NCBI GenBank assembly: GCA_002400415.1
Contig: DGQP01000003.1
Location: forward strand, 273,330 to 337,329
Reading direction: 5' to 3'
Source of the DNA: Chitinophagaceae bacterium UBA4411
GTDB taxonomy: Bacteria > Bacteroidota > Bacteroidia > Chitinophagales > Chitinophagaceae
Length of the DNA stretch: 64,000 nucleotides
Shown here: one piece after another, positions 38,362-46,254 of the stretch
Layout of the letters: each line of letters begins with the position of its first letter
Numbering within the stretch: the first letter of the stretch is position 1
Translations under genes and position numbers: made by a program
The notes under the pieces: generated by a model
Told to the model about the DNA's origin: nothing
The model's input: only the letters and a program-made list of their open reading frames with translations
The model's database searches: none

Positions 38362-39092
38362 CTGTCGGACTATTTATCCCCTGTTACATAGACCAGCTGT
38401 ATCCTTCAGCCGGTATTGCTTCGCTGCAATTATTGGAGAAACTGGGATGCGAGGTAGTATTTCCCCTGCAGCAGACCTGCTGCGGGCAGCCAATGGCTAA
38501 TAGCGGATTTGCCGGTTTATCCAAAGGGTGCAGCAGGAATTTTATCATGAACTTCAGTAAGTGTGATCATATTGTAGCTCCTTCCGGCAGTTGTGTTTTG
38601 CATATCAGGGAACATTTAGAGGATGAAAAATACACTTCAGAAGCCACACATATCCGGGAAAACATTTTTGAGCTGACGGAATACCTGACGGATATATTAC
38701 AAGTCGAAAAAATTGATGCAAGCTTCCCTTATGTTGTGGGATTACATACAGGTTGTCACGGGCAAAGGGGTTTGCAATTGTCGTCCATGAGTGAATTGGC
38801 AGTCCCGGCTTTTTCGAAACCGGAGAAATTACTTTCAATGGTCAGGGGGCTGCAATTAAGAAAGCCGGAACGGCCGGACGAGTGCTGTGGTTTTGGAGGC
38901 ACTTTTTGTGTTTTCGAAGAAGCCGTCAGCGTAAAAATGGGGAAGGACAGGGTAAGTGAACACATGGCAAATGAAGTTGAATATATCACCAGTGCGGATA
39001 TAAGTTGCCTGATGCATATGGAAGGGATATTGAAAAGACAAAAGAAAATGGTAAAAACGATTCATATCGCTGAAATACTAAATGCGGGGTAG
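38358..39092 (+). CDS. lutA: L-lactate oxidation complex subunit LutA (Fe-S, CCG domains)
   Basis: 244 residues. It opens with VGLFIPCYIDQLYPSAGIASLQLLE and carries two CCG-type cysteine motifs: QQTCCGQPMANSG (about 38-50) and DECCGFGGTFCVFEE (about 172-186), with a GLHTGCHGQRG block between. This is LutA (YkgE), which with LutB and LutC oxidises L-lactate to pyruvate. It overlaps rhaB by 4 bp (ATGA), indicating translational coupling of L-lactate use to rhamnose catabolism. Confidence 0.92.
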   Translation: MTVGLFIPCYIDQLYPSAGIASLQLLEKLGCEVVFPLQQTCCGQPMANSGFAGLSKGCSRNFIMNFSKCDHIVAPSGSCVLHIREHLEDEKYTSEATHIRENIFELTEYLTDILQVEKIDASFPYVVGLHTGCHGQRGLQLSSMSELAVPAFSKPEKLLSMVRGLQLRKPERPDECCGFGGTFCVFEEAVSVKMGKDRVSEHMANEVEYITSADISCLMHMEGILKRQKKMVKTIHIAEILNAG

Positions 39093-39156
39093 CGCCGCTG
39101 AGGAAATGATATACCTACTTAATTAACTCCCGGTTACCGGTTTTAACGGACAGATA

Positions 39157-40533
39157 ATGAGCAATCATGCAGTTTTAGCGGAGAAGTTTATTGCAGATGA
39201 AGCCAGAACAGACTGGCATGATCAAACATTATGGTGGATCAGGCAAAAAAGAGATAAAAGCGCAAAATCATTGCCTGAATGGGAACAATTAAGAGAATGG
39301 GCTTCACAGATAAAAAATCATACCCTTTCAAATCTTGATAACTACCTGGTTGAATTCGAGGAAAGAGCACAGGCGAATGGTGTAACAGTCCACTGGGCGT
39401 CCAATGCTGATGAGCATAATGAAATTGTATATAATATTATCAGGGATAACCAGGGCTCCCGGGTAGTTAAAAGTAAAAGTATGCTTACCGAGGAATGCCA
39501 TTTGAACACATATCTCGGGCAAAAAGGTATACAGGTTGTTGACACGGATCTGGGAGAACGAATTGTGCAGTTGAGGAAAGAGCCGCCGAGTCATATTGTT
39601 TTACCTGCTATTCATTTAAAGAAGCAGGATGTCGCAGAGACATTTCACAAGTATTTACATACAGAAAAGGAGAATGCTGATCCGGGATACCTGGCCGGCG
39701 CTGCCCGCCGGCATTTGCGGGAAAAATTCATTGAGGCAGATATTGCCATTACCGGGGTCAATTTTGCTGTTGCTGAAACAGGGGCTATTGTCGTATGCAC
39801 GAATGAAGGTAACGCAGACATGGGTGTGCATGCTGCCAATGTTCATATTGCATGCATGGGATTTGAAAAATTGATACCCCACACAAAGCATCTGGCCGTT
39901 TTTCTCAGGCTACTGGCGAGAAGTGCCACCGGCCAGGAAATAACGACCTACTCAAGTCATTATGTTCGCCCGGGAATTGGCCGGCAAATGCATATTGTAA
40001 TTGTAGACAACGGGAGAAGCCGGCAATTAGGAACGCCTGATTTCAGGAACTCGCTTAAATGCATACGTTGTGCAGCCTGTTTCAATACATGCCCGGTTTA
40101 CCGGCGGAGCGGGGGGTATAGTTATCACACAGCCGTTGCCGGCCCGATAGGCTCTATTCTCAATCCTAATCTTGACCCGGAGAAATATGCAGACCTTCCA
40201 TTTGCTTCCACGCTGTGCGGCAGTTGCAGTAATGTCTGCCCGGTGAAGATTGATATACACAGTCAATTATTAAAATGGCGCCAGGTGATTGTTTCAAAAG
40301 GGTATGTAGCCAATAGTAAAAAGAACGGGATGAAGCTGGTGGCGTTTATTTTATCGAAACCGGGTATTTACCGCTTCTGTGGAAGTATGCTGAGATTTAC
40401 GATGCGGTGGTTCCCATTTACAGTGAAAAACAGATTAAATCCCTGGTACCGTCAAAGAGAAATGCCGGAGGCTCCGCCTCAGAGCTTCCATGATTGGTAT
40501 AAAAAAAGAAAGAAAGTTGAGCACAAGAGATAA
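39157..40533 (+). CDS. lutB: L-lactate oxidation complex subunit LutB (4Fe-4S)
   Basis: 458 residues. The LUD-type N-terminal domain (VTVHWASNADEHNEIVYNI, KSKSMLTEECHLN, GVNFAVAETGAIVVCTNEGNADM) is followed by two ferredoxin-type clusters: CIRCAACFNTCPVYRRSGGY (about 306-325) and CGSCSNVCPVKIDIHSQLLKWR (about 355-376). This is LutB (YkgF). It lies 64 bp after lutA, and its last 44 bp overlap lutC in another frame. Confidence 0.93.
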   Translation: MSNHAVLAEKFIADEARTDWHDQTLWWIRQKRDKSAKSLPEWEQLREWASQIKNHTLSNLDNYLVEFEERAQANGVTVHWASNADEHNEIVYNIIRDNQGSRVVKSKSMLTEECHLNTYLGQKGIQVVDTDLGERIVQLRKEPPSHIVLPAIHLKKQDVAETFHKYLHTEKENADPGYLAGAARRHLREKFIEADIAITGVNFAVAETGAIVVCTNEGNADMGVHAANVHIACMGFEKLIPHTKHLAVFLRLLARSATGQEITTYSSHYVRPGIGRQMHIVIVDNGRSRQLGTPDFRNSLKCIRCAACFNTCPVYRRSGGYSYHTAVAGPIGSILNPNLDPEKYADLPFASTLCGSCSNVCPVKIDIHSQLLKWRQVIVSKGYVANSKKNGMKLVAFILSKPGIYRFCGSMLRFTMRWFPFTVKNRLNPWYRQREMPEAPPQSFHDWYKKRKKVEHKR

Positions 40534-41092
40534 CATCCTAAATGCAATTGCGGCTAACAAACCCTCCTGTATTCCGCTACCGGAAATAAACCCGGAAAGA
40601 GAGGAAGAGAAAGAAGTGTTGTTACAACAGTTTAAGAAAACAGCATTAATTGCGGGAGCCCGGCTATCCGAAGTAACCGGCGTTGAAAATATCCTGCACG
40701 ATATTGAAGCAGAGGTAAAGTTGGGGAAGCGTGTCATTGATGCCCGGCAGGGGGGGGCTAATGCCTTGTTACAGGCAAAGGCTTCTGAACTGGCAACAGT
40801 TGACATCGCTATTATTGACGGGTCGGTAGGGGTGGCGGAGAACGGTGCCATATGGGTCAGCAGCCGTGAAGTAATAAACCCGCTGCTGCCTTTTATAAGC
40901 CAGCATCTAATTATTGTCCTTAAACAAAGAGACATTGTTGATACAATGCACAGTGCCTATGAAAAAATTGGTTCAGGCATGCCTGCTTTTGGTGTTTTCA
41001 TAGCAGGACCCTCTAAAACTGCCGATATAGAACAGTCGCTTGTGATCGGTGCACATGGTGCGGTGAGCCTTACAATTTATCTTTTAGAATGA
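40490..41092 (+). CDS. lutC: L-lactate oxidation complex subunit LutC (LUD domain)
   Basis: 200 residues. The start is inside the lutB end (44-bp overlap); MIGIKKERKLSTRDNIL is a normal LutC opening, and a later start would cut conserved residues. Matching blocks are ATVDIAIIDGSVGVAENGAIWV and the C-terminal FIAGPSKTADIEQSLVIGAHG, which is the LUD family hallmark. It completes LutABC. A 164-bp gap separates it from the GH28 gene. Confidence 0.92.
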   Translation: MIGIKKERKLSTRDNILNAIAANKPSCIPLPEINPEREEEKEVLLQQFKKTALIAGARLSEVTGVENILHDIEAEVKLGKRVIDARQGGANALLQAKASELATVDIAIIDGSVGVAENGAIWVSSREVINPLLPFISQHLIIVLKQRDIVDTMHSAYEKIGSGMPAFGVFIAGPSKTADIEQSLVIGAHGAVSLTIYLLE

Positions 41093-41256
41093 CCAGCTAA
41101 TATTTTGTAACCACGCCGCAGAGTGGTATGAAAGCGGATACCTGCTATTCAGTTTCTTGAATTGCATGAACGGTAATTTATGATTTATCAGAAATACCGG
41201 AATAGCTGACGGTTTGAATACCAGTTTAAGATAATTAACCCGGAAAATTTTCAAGA

Positions 41257-42783
41257 ATGCAAACTGCTTCTATATTCAAAATCACTCTCTTCCTGGCGAC
41301 GAATATTTATTTTTCAATAAATAATGTTTCAGGCCAAAAAAAGGTATATAATGTACTGGATTTTGGTGCAAGGGGAGATACGGTTACTGACAACAGGATA
41401 CCGGTTCAAAAAGCTATTGATGCCTGTTCACAAACGGGAGGCGAAGTATATTTTCCGCCAGGCACCTTTTTGACATCAACTTTATTTCTTAAAAGTAATG
41501 TAACGCTTTATTTATCCGCAGGGGCTGTTATACTTGGCCACGACCAGGTTGATAAATACCCGGCGCTGAATGCAGGGTTCTCTTTTTATGGAGATCAATG
41601 GGCAAAATACAGTCTTATCTTTTGTAAAGAAGCGGAAAATGTAAGTATCCGGGGTGAAGGCCTGATAGACGGACAGGGAGCTTCTTTTGCATCAGGGGAA
41701 ACGGAAGCCAGCCGCTACAACAACAGGCCTTTTTTGTTATGGTTTGTGAATTGCAAAAATGTATCTGTAAAGAATATACGGCTGAGGAATTCTGCTTTCT
41801 GGATGCAATATTATCTCTCCTGTGAAAAGGTGGCTATTGAGGGTATTGATGTATGGAACCATTCCAATAAAAACAATGACATGCTGGATATTGATGGTTG
41901 CAGGGATGTGATTGTGTCTGATGTGACCGGGGATTCTGATGATGATGGTATCACAATAAAAAGCACGTCACCACGTATTTCAGAAAATATTATCATTACG
42001 AACTGTGTAATCAGCAGTCATTGTAACGCAATAAAATTTGGTACCGAATCAACAGGCGGGTTTAAAAAAATAATCATATCCGATTGTGTGATTAAACCTT
42101 CAAAGCAGCGGACAGTAATTTATGGAAAGCCGGATGGTATCAGCGGGGTTGCGTTAGAAACAGTTGATGGGGGTATTATTGAAAATATTAATATTCATAG
42201 CCTTGTTATTGACGGTCCCGGTGTACCCATTTTTGTGAGGCTCGGTAACCGGGCAAGGAAATATACTGAAACAGCAGCAACTCCTCCGGCCGGGAAAATC
42301 AGGCAGGTAAGTATTTCGGACATTATTGCTACCGGCGCAGGAGCGACAGGATGTTCAATTACGGGATTGCCGGGTGCACCCATAAAGCATATAACGTTAC
42401 GTGATATAAGTATTGAGTTCAGCGGAAGTAATATGCCTGACTCGGTTTTTAATGTGCCTGAAAAAGAAACTGCTTACCCGGAAGCCACGATGTTTGGTGA
42501 TTTGCCGGCATATGGATTTTATATAAGGCATACAAACGATCTGAAATTTATAAATATAACTACCCGGTGTAAGAACAGGGAGGATCGTCCCGGTGTTATA
42601 ATTGCTGATACTGATGGGTTCAGGGTGCAATCAGCAGATATATGGACCTCCCCGGTAACAAAAGCTGCTTTGCAGGTATATAACAGCAAAAATGGGCTGG
42701 TTGAAGGTTGCAGGAGCAAATACCCCGGAAAGAAATTCCTGTTTCTTGATACAAAAACGAAGAATATAAAAGCCGGACAATAA
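41257..42783 (+). CDS. secreted GH28-type polygalacturonase-like protein with altered active-site motifs
   Basis: 508 residues with a signal peptide (about 1-26). A right-handed beta-helix GH28 pattern is clear: YNVLDFGARGDTVTDNRIPVQKAIDAC, GEVYFPPGTFLTSTLFLKSNVTL, IRGEGLIDGQG. The canonical NTD motif reads NND (206-208), the DD pair is kept in GDSDDDGITIKS (228-230), the GHG motif becomes SHC (His255 kept) and the RIK motif is replaced by ALE in GVALETVDGG. RIK binds the galacturonate carboxylate in true polygalacturonases. A different substrate, such as a rhamnogalacturonan or other uronic-acid-poor chain, is therefore likely. It ends the + strand glycan locus. Confidence 0.85.
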   Translation: MQTASIFKITLFLATNIYFSINNVSGQKKVYNVLDFGARGDTVTDNRIPVQKAIDACSQTGGEVYFPPGTFLTSTLFLKSNVTLYLSAGAVILGHDQVDKYPALNAGFSFYGDQWAKYSLIFCKEAENVSIRGEGLIDGQGASFASGETEASRYNNRPFLLWFVNCKNVSVKNIRLRNSAFWMQYYLSCEKVAIEGIDVWNHSNKNNDMLDIDGCRDVIVSDVTGDSDDDGITIKSTSPRISENIIITNCVISSHCNAIKFGTESTGGFKKIIISDCVIKPSKQRTVIYGKPDGISGVALETVDGGIIENINIHSLVIDGPGVPIFVRLGNRARKYTETAATPPAGKIRQVSISDIIATGAGATGCSITGLPGAPIKHITLRDISIEFSGSNMPDSVFNVPEKETAYPEATMFGDLPAYGFYIRHTNDLKFINITTRCKNREDRPGVIIADTDGFRVQSADIWTSPVTKAALQVYNSKNGLVEGCRSKYPGKKFLFLDTKTKNIKAGQ

Positions 42784-42991
42784 TAGGTATCCGGGTTATG
42801 CCTTTAAATGAACAGGAATAGTAACCAGGAAATATTCAAAATATAAACTGTTTTTTATTGCGAATCTCTTTTCATTCGCTAAGCACTGTTAGTAATATTA
42901 TCTTATTTGTTTGCAGGTATTCCCGGGGCCGGGCCAGGTAAGCTATGGTAAAGAACCCAGCCCGGTTTCCCGGAAAATTTATTTAATTTTT
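42784..42991. other. convergent intergenic region with possible hairpin
   Basis: 208 bp between GH28 (+) and the lectin gene (-). CCGGGC (about 42937) pairs with GCCCGG (about 42960), followed by a T-rich stretch before position 42996, which could terminate the + strand transcript. The loop is about 20 bases or more, so the call is weak. Confidence 0.3.
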
Positions 42992-43369
42992 TTATCCTTT
43001 TGACTTCCAGGCTACCAGTGCAATGTTCACATCGTTGAAATCATTATCGGTGCCGTCTTCGATACAAATATTATATCCATAACCCACGATGCTTCCACTG
43101 GGGTTAGTGATGTTGTAGGAATTAATACTGTTGAGGATTTCAGCAGACTGGGGGATGTTGATGTTCAATACCAGGTTGGTGCCACCTACATTTGCAGCGC
43201 CCTGCGCCAGTGGAGGGTTGATATTAATACTTGTCTTGGTACCCGAAAAATAAGTTCCGCTGCTGTCACTCAGTGAAGCGGTGATTGCAAAAGCGGCCTG
43301 GGTTGTCACGAACCAGCTCATAAAATATCCCTGCGGGAATGAATCAATGTTGAATGTTTTTTGTGCCAT
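42992..43369 (-). CDS. LecB/PA-IIL-type calcium-dependent lectin homologue
   Basis: 125 residues, no signal peptide. The C-terminal segment IEDGTDNDFNDVN (103-115) closely matches the calcium-binding loop of Pseudomonas LecB (PA-IIL), which reads SEDGTDNDYNDAV, and the protein ends in Gly125 as LecB ends in Gly114, whose carboxylate coordinates calcium of the neighbouring subunit. The spacing from the loop to the last Gly is two residues longer here. The N-terminal sugar-contact loop (SSG in LecB) is not obviously conserved, so fucose/mannose specificity cannot be assumed. A DUF4114-like calcium motif is the alternative reading. It lies 45 bp downstream of the TenA-like gene, probably in one transcript. 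Confidence 0.75.
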   Translation of the reverse strand: MAQKTFNIDSFPQGYFMSWFVTTQAAFAITASLSDSSGTYFSGTKTSININPPLAQGAANVGGTNLVLNINIPQSAEILNSINSYNITNPSGSIVGYGYNICIEDGTDNDFNDVNIALVAWKSKG

Positions 43370-43414
43370 GGTAAATTGTTAATGATGCTGCTGCACCTTG
43401 ATGAATATTTTTAT

Positions 43415-44101
43415 TTATTGAGTAGCTGCGATGAAATTCTGCAGCTCATAATTCATGGCCTGTGAATAAAGTTGTAAAGCGAGGTTCACATCCACGGGGT
43501 TTTGCTGCTGGTAGGTTTGTAGAAAATTCCCCATTGCATAAGCGCCGGAAGGATCGTTGTTCCCATTGATCCAGGGGGCATATAAATTACCCGGGGCTGC
43601 AGGGGAAAGCTGGTTGCCCAGCCAGTACCAGAGAAATTCGCAGGGGATCATGGTAATCAGTGTATAGATAGGTAACTGGTGAGAAGCTACCTGTTCTTCG
43701 AATTGGGCATATGCCTGTACCACCGGTACGGGCACAACACCGCTTGCGTCACGAAGGTGCCATACCGAAGTAAAGGTTTGATTGTACTTCAGGTAGGAAT
43801 TATATTTCTTGAATAAGAATGCCCGGAGAACAGGATCCGTGGCCTGGCTTTCCGCAACGAGATAATCTTCGGCTCCTTCGTAACAATAATAAGCATCTGT
43901 TACATTAAAAGCACCATACTTTACCGGATCAAGATTACCGTTTTTTATTCCTTGTATAAACTGGGTATTCAATGCAGAAGTTGCCACAGCAATGTTGGCA
44001 TTCCATAATTGAAAAAAAAGTGAATTGGAAGGTGGTGGGTCTGCACTAAGCCCATACTGACGCAGGAACTCCGGTGTCATTTGTATGCTACGATTGTTCA
44101 T
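43415..44101 (-). CDS. TenA/thiaminase-II-like (haem-oxygenase fold) protein
   Basis: 228 residues, predicted all-helical and cytoplasmic. TenA-like features are YEGAEDYLVAESQA (about 74-87), TMIPCEFLWYWLGNQL (150-165) with Cys154 in the PC position of the TenA active-site Cys, LYAPWI (173-178) and Glu219 in NYELQNF, matching the C-terminal catalytic Glu. TenA enzymes hydrolyse thiamine breakdown products, but the superfamily also contains non-thiamine members. No thiamine genes are nearby. It is the first gene of a two-gene unit with the LecB-like lectin and has a 14-bp palindrome in its leader. Confidence 0.65.
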   Translation of the reverse strand: MNNRSIQMTPEFLRQYGLSADPPPSNSLFFQLWNANIAVATSALNTQFIQGIKNGNLDPVKYGAFNVTDAYYCYEGAEDYLVAESQATDPVLRAFLFKKYNSYLKYNQTFTSVWHLRDASGVVPVPVVQAYAQFEEQVASHQLPIYTLITMIPCEFLWYWLGNQLSPAAPGNLYAPWINGNNDPSGAYAMGNFLQTYQQQNPVDVNLALQLYSQAMNYELQNFIAATQ

Positions 44102-44430
44102 ATTGATAAGGGGTTTGGTGTTAATGGTTAGCCTGTATCTTATAAATTCTAAAGTAGGGGCTAATTGTGGGTTTGTTGCCCGTGTTAATACGGTCAGGCT
44201 GACCGGATAATACTGTGTATAACAGGTTTCGTAATAATTTATTAATAATGCAATAAGGGTTTACCATGACAATTGATTTTTTACACAGAAATCCCTTGCT
44301 TACGATGAATGTTATACTGAACTAACGGATGTTGCGGGGATATTTTGCAGAATAGAAATGATGTTTTGCAGAAAAAAAAATTCAACCGGGCATGAAGAAA
44401 TTAGTTTAGCAGCTTACCAAATAACAGGAT
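44102..44430. promoter_or_regulatory. promoter region of the TenA-lectin unit
   Basis: 329 bp with no ORF. It holds the palindrome at 44180-44193, an adjacent inverted repeat CGGTCA-GGC-TGACCG at 44191-44205, and, on the - strand, TACTTTAG at 44156-44149, one base from the TAnnTTTG -7 consensus and 47 bp from the TenA-like start. The right part, before the ABC remnant, is AT-rich and otherwise empty. Confidence 0.5.
44180..44193. promoter_or_regulatory. operator palindrome A (CCGTGTTAATACGG)
   Basis: A 14-bp palindrome with one mismatch, 78 bp upstream of the TenA-like start codon. It differs by a single base from the perfect palindrome at 45150-45163 in front of the small-protein/kinase operon. 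A shared site in two promoter regions suggests one regulator; the NarL-type response regulator of the same locus is the natural candidate. Confidence 0.65.
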
Positions 44431-44829
44431 ATGCAATGTTGTGTGGAAACAAGAGAATTACAACACAGTTTTGCCGGTAACCAGCCGGTTATTGACCAGG
44501 TATCCCTGCAGGTACCTTATCATTCTATCTATGCTTTCCTTGGACCAAATGGCGCCGGGAAGACAACAACACTCCGCTTGCTGACCGGGTTGTTACCCAG
44601 GCAGGGTGGAGAAATAAACTTATTTGGTAAGGCCCTGGACAAAAACCGGGCTTCCCTGTTGCGGCAGACAGGAACGATGATTGAATCACCTTCTATTTAC
44701 GGACACCTGAGCGCCGCTGATAATTTGCAGGTGTGGTACTCTTATTTCCGTTGCAGGGACTACCGTATCTAGCATGTGTTTCAAACCATTGATTGGTGCC
44801 GAATGGATGAAGCAAAGACGGATTTTTCT
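44431..44829 (+). pseudogene. truncated ABC transporter ATP-binding protein
   Basis: The first 113 codons encode a good ABC ATPase start: Walker A GPNGAGKTTTLRLLTG, then a Q-loop-like LLRQTGTMIESPSIYGHLS. A TAG at 44770-44772 stops it before the signature motif and Walker B. Reading on in frame, about 19 more codons (HVFQTIDWCRMDEAKTDFS) still look like the family's linker before the SGGQ-type signature, after which similarity ends. It therefore has both a nonsense codon and a 3' deletion. The nearest intact relatives are bacitracin/gliding-motility-type exporters. Confidence 0.75.
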
Positions 44830-45226
44830 CACTGGTTGGTTATTGCGGTTAATTTTTTACCGAAATGCCACTAAGTTTTGATGGTATCTGGCCATTTTGA
44901 GAACTTCTTTACAATAAGTCCTGGCAAATCACGGCTTTGTTGTAAAGGGGGCTTTCATCTATTGGCTGTCCGCGGAACTACTGAAAATCATGCGGTGTAA
45001 TATTTTCTTAACAATTTCTCCGAGCAGAATAGCGGATGTGGGCATCCATTTATTTAGAGCTGGATATTAAAAGTTGATTTTCTGAATTTTCCCGCAATAT
45101 TGCTATTTCCGGTTGCTCCAGGTTGCTATAGTGAGCTTCCCGAACCTATCCGTATTAATACGGTTGTTTGGTAAGCTGGTTCGATTGAATTTACCGGTTT
45201 CTTTTCACCTATTAAACGAACCAATT
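44830..45226. other. intergenic region after the ABC remnant; leader of the kinase operon
   Basis: About 400 bp with stops in all frames and no recognisable protein. It may be scar sequence left by deletion of the rest of the ABC system. The last 80 bp contain the palindrome at 45150-45163 and the probable promoter of the next operon. Confidence 0.5.
45150..45163. promoter_or_regulatory. operator palindrome B (CCGTATTAATACGG)
   Basis: A perfect 14-bp palindrome 63 bp upstream of the ATG at 45227. It is nearly identical to the site upstream of the TenA-like gene (one base difference), at a similar distance from the start codon. Confidence 0.68.
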
Positions 45227-45583
45227 ATGAGTCAATTCATTTCATTACCCCAAGCCGTGGACATGACCACACTCTACCGCAACATGCGGGAAACTATCTT
45301 AGCTCCTGAATATAAGGGGCAGAATATCTTAGCCTTGAATGAAACATTTGACCGGAACATTTTTGACACTTTACTTGCCAAGAATGGATGTACAGGTATC
45401 CGGATTTATTATGGTATGGACGTTTCGCAGAAAGTTCATGCTATTGTGGTAGCAGTGAATGAGAACAATGAGGATATCCTTCCGGCTGGAGCTTCCGCTG
45501 TTACAGGCGGGAATGACGACATCGGGGATGAGGCACAGCGTTGCCCGGACGATTGTCCTCCGCCGTCGCCTTTAAACCCCTAG
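45227..45583 (+). CDS. small soluble protein of unknown function, Pro/Cys-rich tail
   Basis: 118 residues from the ATG at 45227 (MSQFISLPQAVDMTTLYRN). An upstream ATG at 45113 is open but would run through the palindrome and adds a sequence with no protein-like character, so I reject it. The body is mixed alpha/beta (ILALNETFDRNIFDTLL, GIRIYYGMDVSQKVHAIVVAVNE), followed by an acidic stretch and the C-terminal tail CPDDCPPPSPLNP with two Cys. I do not recognise the family and there is no signal peptide. It is the first gene of a run with the 7-TM protein, histidine kinase and response regulator, so a role as a sensed or partner protein is plausible inference. Confidence 0.75.
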   Translation: MSQFISLPQAVDMTTLYRNMRETILAPEYKGQNILALNETFDRNIFDTLLAKNGCTGIRIYYGMDVSQKVHAIVVAVNENNEDILPAGASAVTGGNDDIGDEAQRCPDDCPPPSPLNP

Positions 45584-45600
45584 AATGATAACTTTATCCC

Positions 45601-46254
45601 ATGAATTTTTCAGTTCTACAACTACTGAGTTATTTGGTAGGCATTGCAGCCATCCTCGGCCTGGTTTATTCAAAACGGATAGACCGGGCCTTTTTCCCGT
45701 TCATCTTTTTTTTGTGGGCTGGTTTTTTAAATGAAATTGTTTCCGGCATTTGTATTTCATTATACAGAACTAATGCAATAAATAGTAATATCTATATACT
45801 GATATCCTCACTGCTGGTTTTATGGCAATTCAGTAACTGGGGATTATTTAAAAGTAACAACAGGGTATTTTTATTCCTTATTTTATTGTTTATCTCCTGC
45901 TGGGTTATTGATAGTTTTTTTATTGGACATATCAGCAGGTTTAACCCTTACTACCGGATATTTTATAGTTTCAGTGTTGTATTAATGAGTATTCAAATGA
46001 TCAACAGGCTGTTTTCCACCCAAAAAAAACAGCTGATACGGAATTCTGTTTTTTTAATCTGTATTTGCTTTATTGTGTTCTTCACATACAAAGCACTGGT
46101 TGAGATTTTTTGGGTTTATGGCCTGAATGCAAGCCGGGATTTTCGTGTAGAAGTATATCGGATAATGACCTATATTAATCTTACTGCTAATTTACTTTAC
46201 GCAATCGCTGTATTATGGATACCCAGGAAGCAAGAATCTTTACTGCTGTCGTGA
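45601..46254 (+). CDS. seven-helix membrane protein of unknown function
   Basis: 217 residues with about 6-7 hydrophobic helices and short loops. It begins FSVLQLLSYLVGIAAILGLVYS and has no extracytoplasmic domain of note. It lies 17 bp after the small protein gene and overlaps the kinase gene by 40 bp. The kinase itself has only one membrane segment, so this protein may be the separate sensory module of the two-component system; that is inference from coupling. No known family was recognised. Confidence 0.75.
   Translation: MNFSVLQLLSYLVGIAAILGLVYSKRIDRAFFPFIFFLWAGFLNEIVSGICISLYRTNAINSNIYILISSLLVLWQFSNWGLFKSNNRVFLFLILLFISCWVIDSFFIGHISRFNPYYRIFYSFSVVLMSIQMINRLFSTQKKQLIRNSVFLICICFIVFFTYKALVEIFWVYGLNASRDFRVEVYRIMTYINLTANLLYAIAVLWIPRKQESLLLS

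Noticed and set aside
43415..44101. Thiamine riboswitch (TPP) in front of the TenA-like gene
   Set aside because: No TPP aptamer-like conserved blocks were seen in 44102-44430; the palindrome is a protein-site type element.
44830..45149. Transposase or insertion-sequence remnant beside the broken ABC gene
   Set aside because: All frames are broken, and no terminal inverted repeats or DDE-like motifs were found.
45113..45226. Upstream ATG extension of the small protein gene at 45227
   Set aside because: The added 38 residues run through the perfect palindrome and promoter region, and a normal start lies at 45227.
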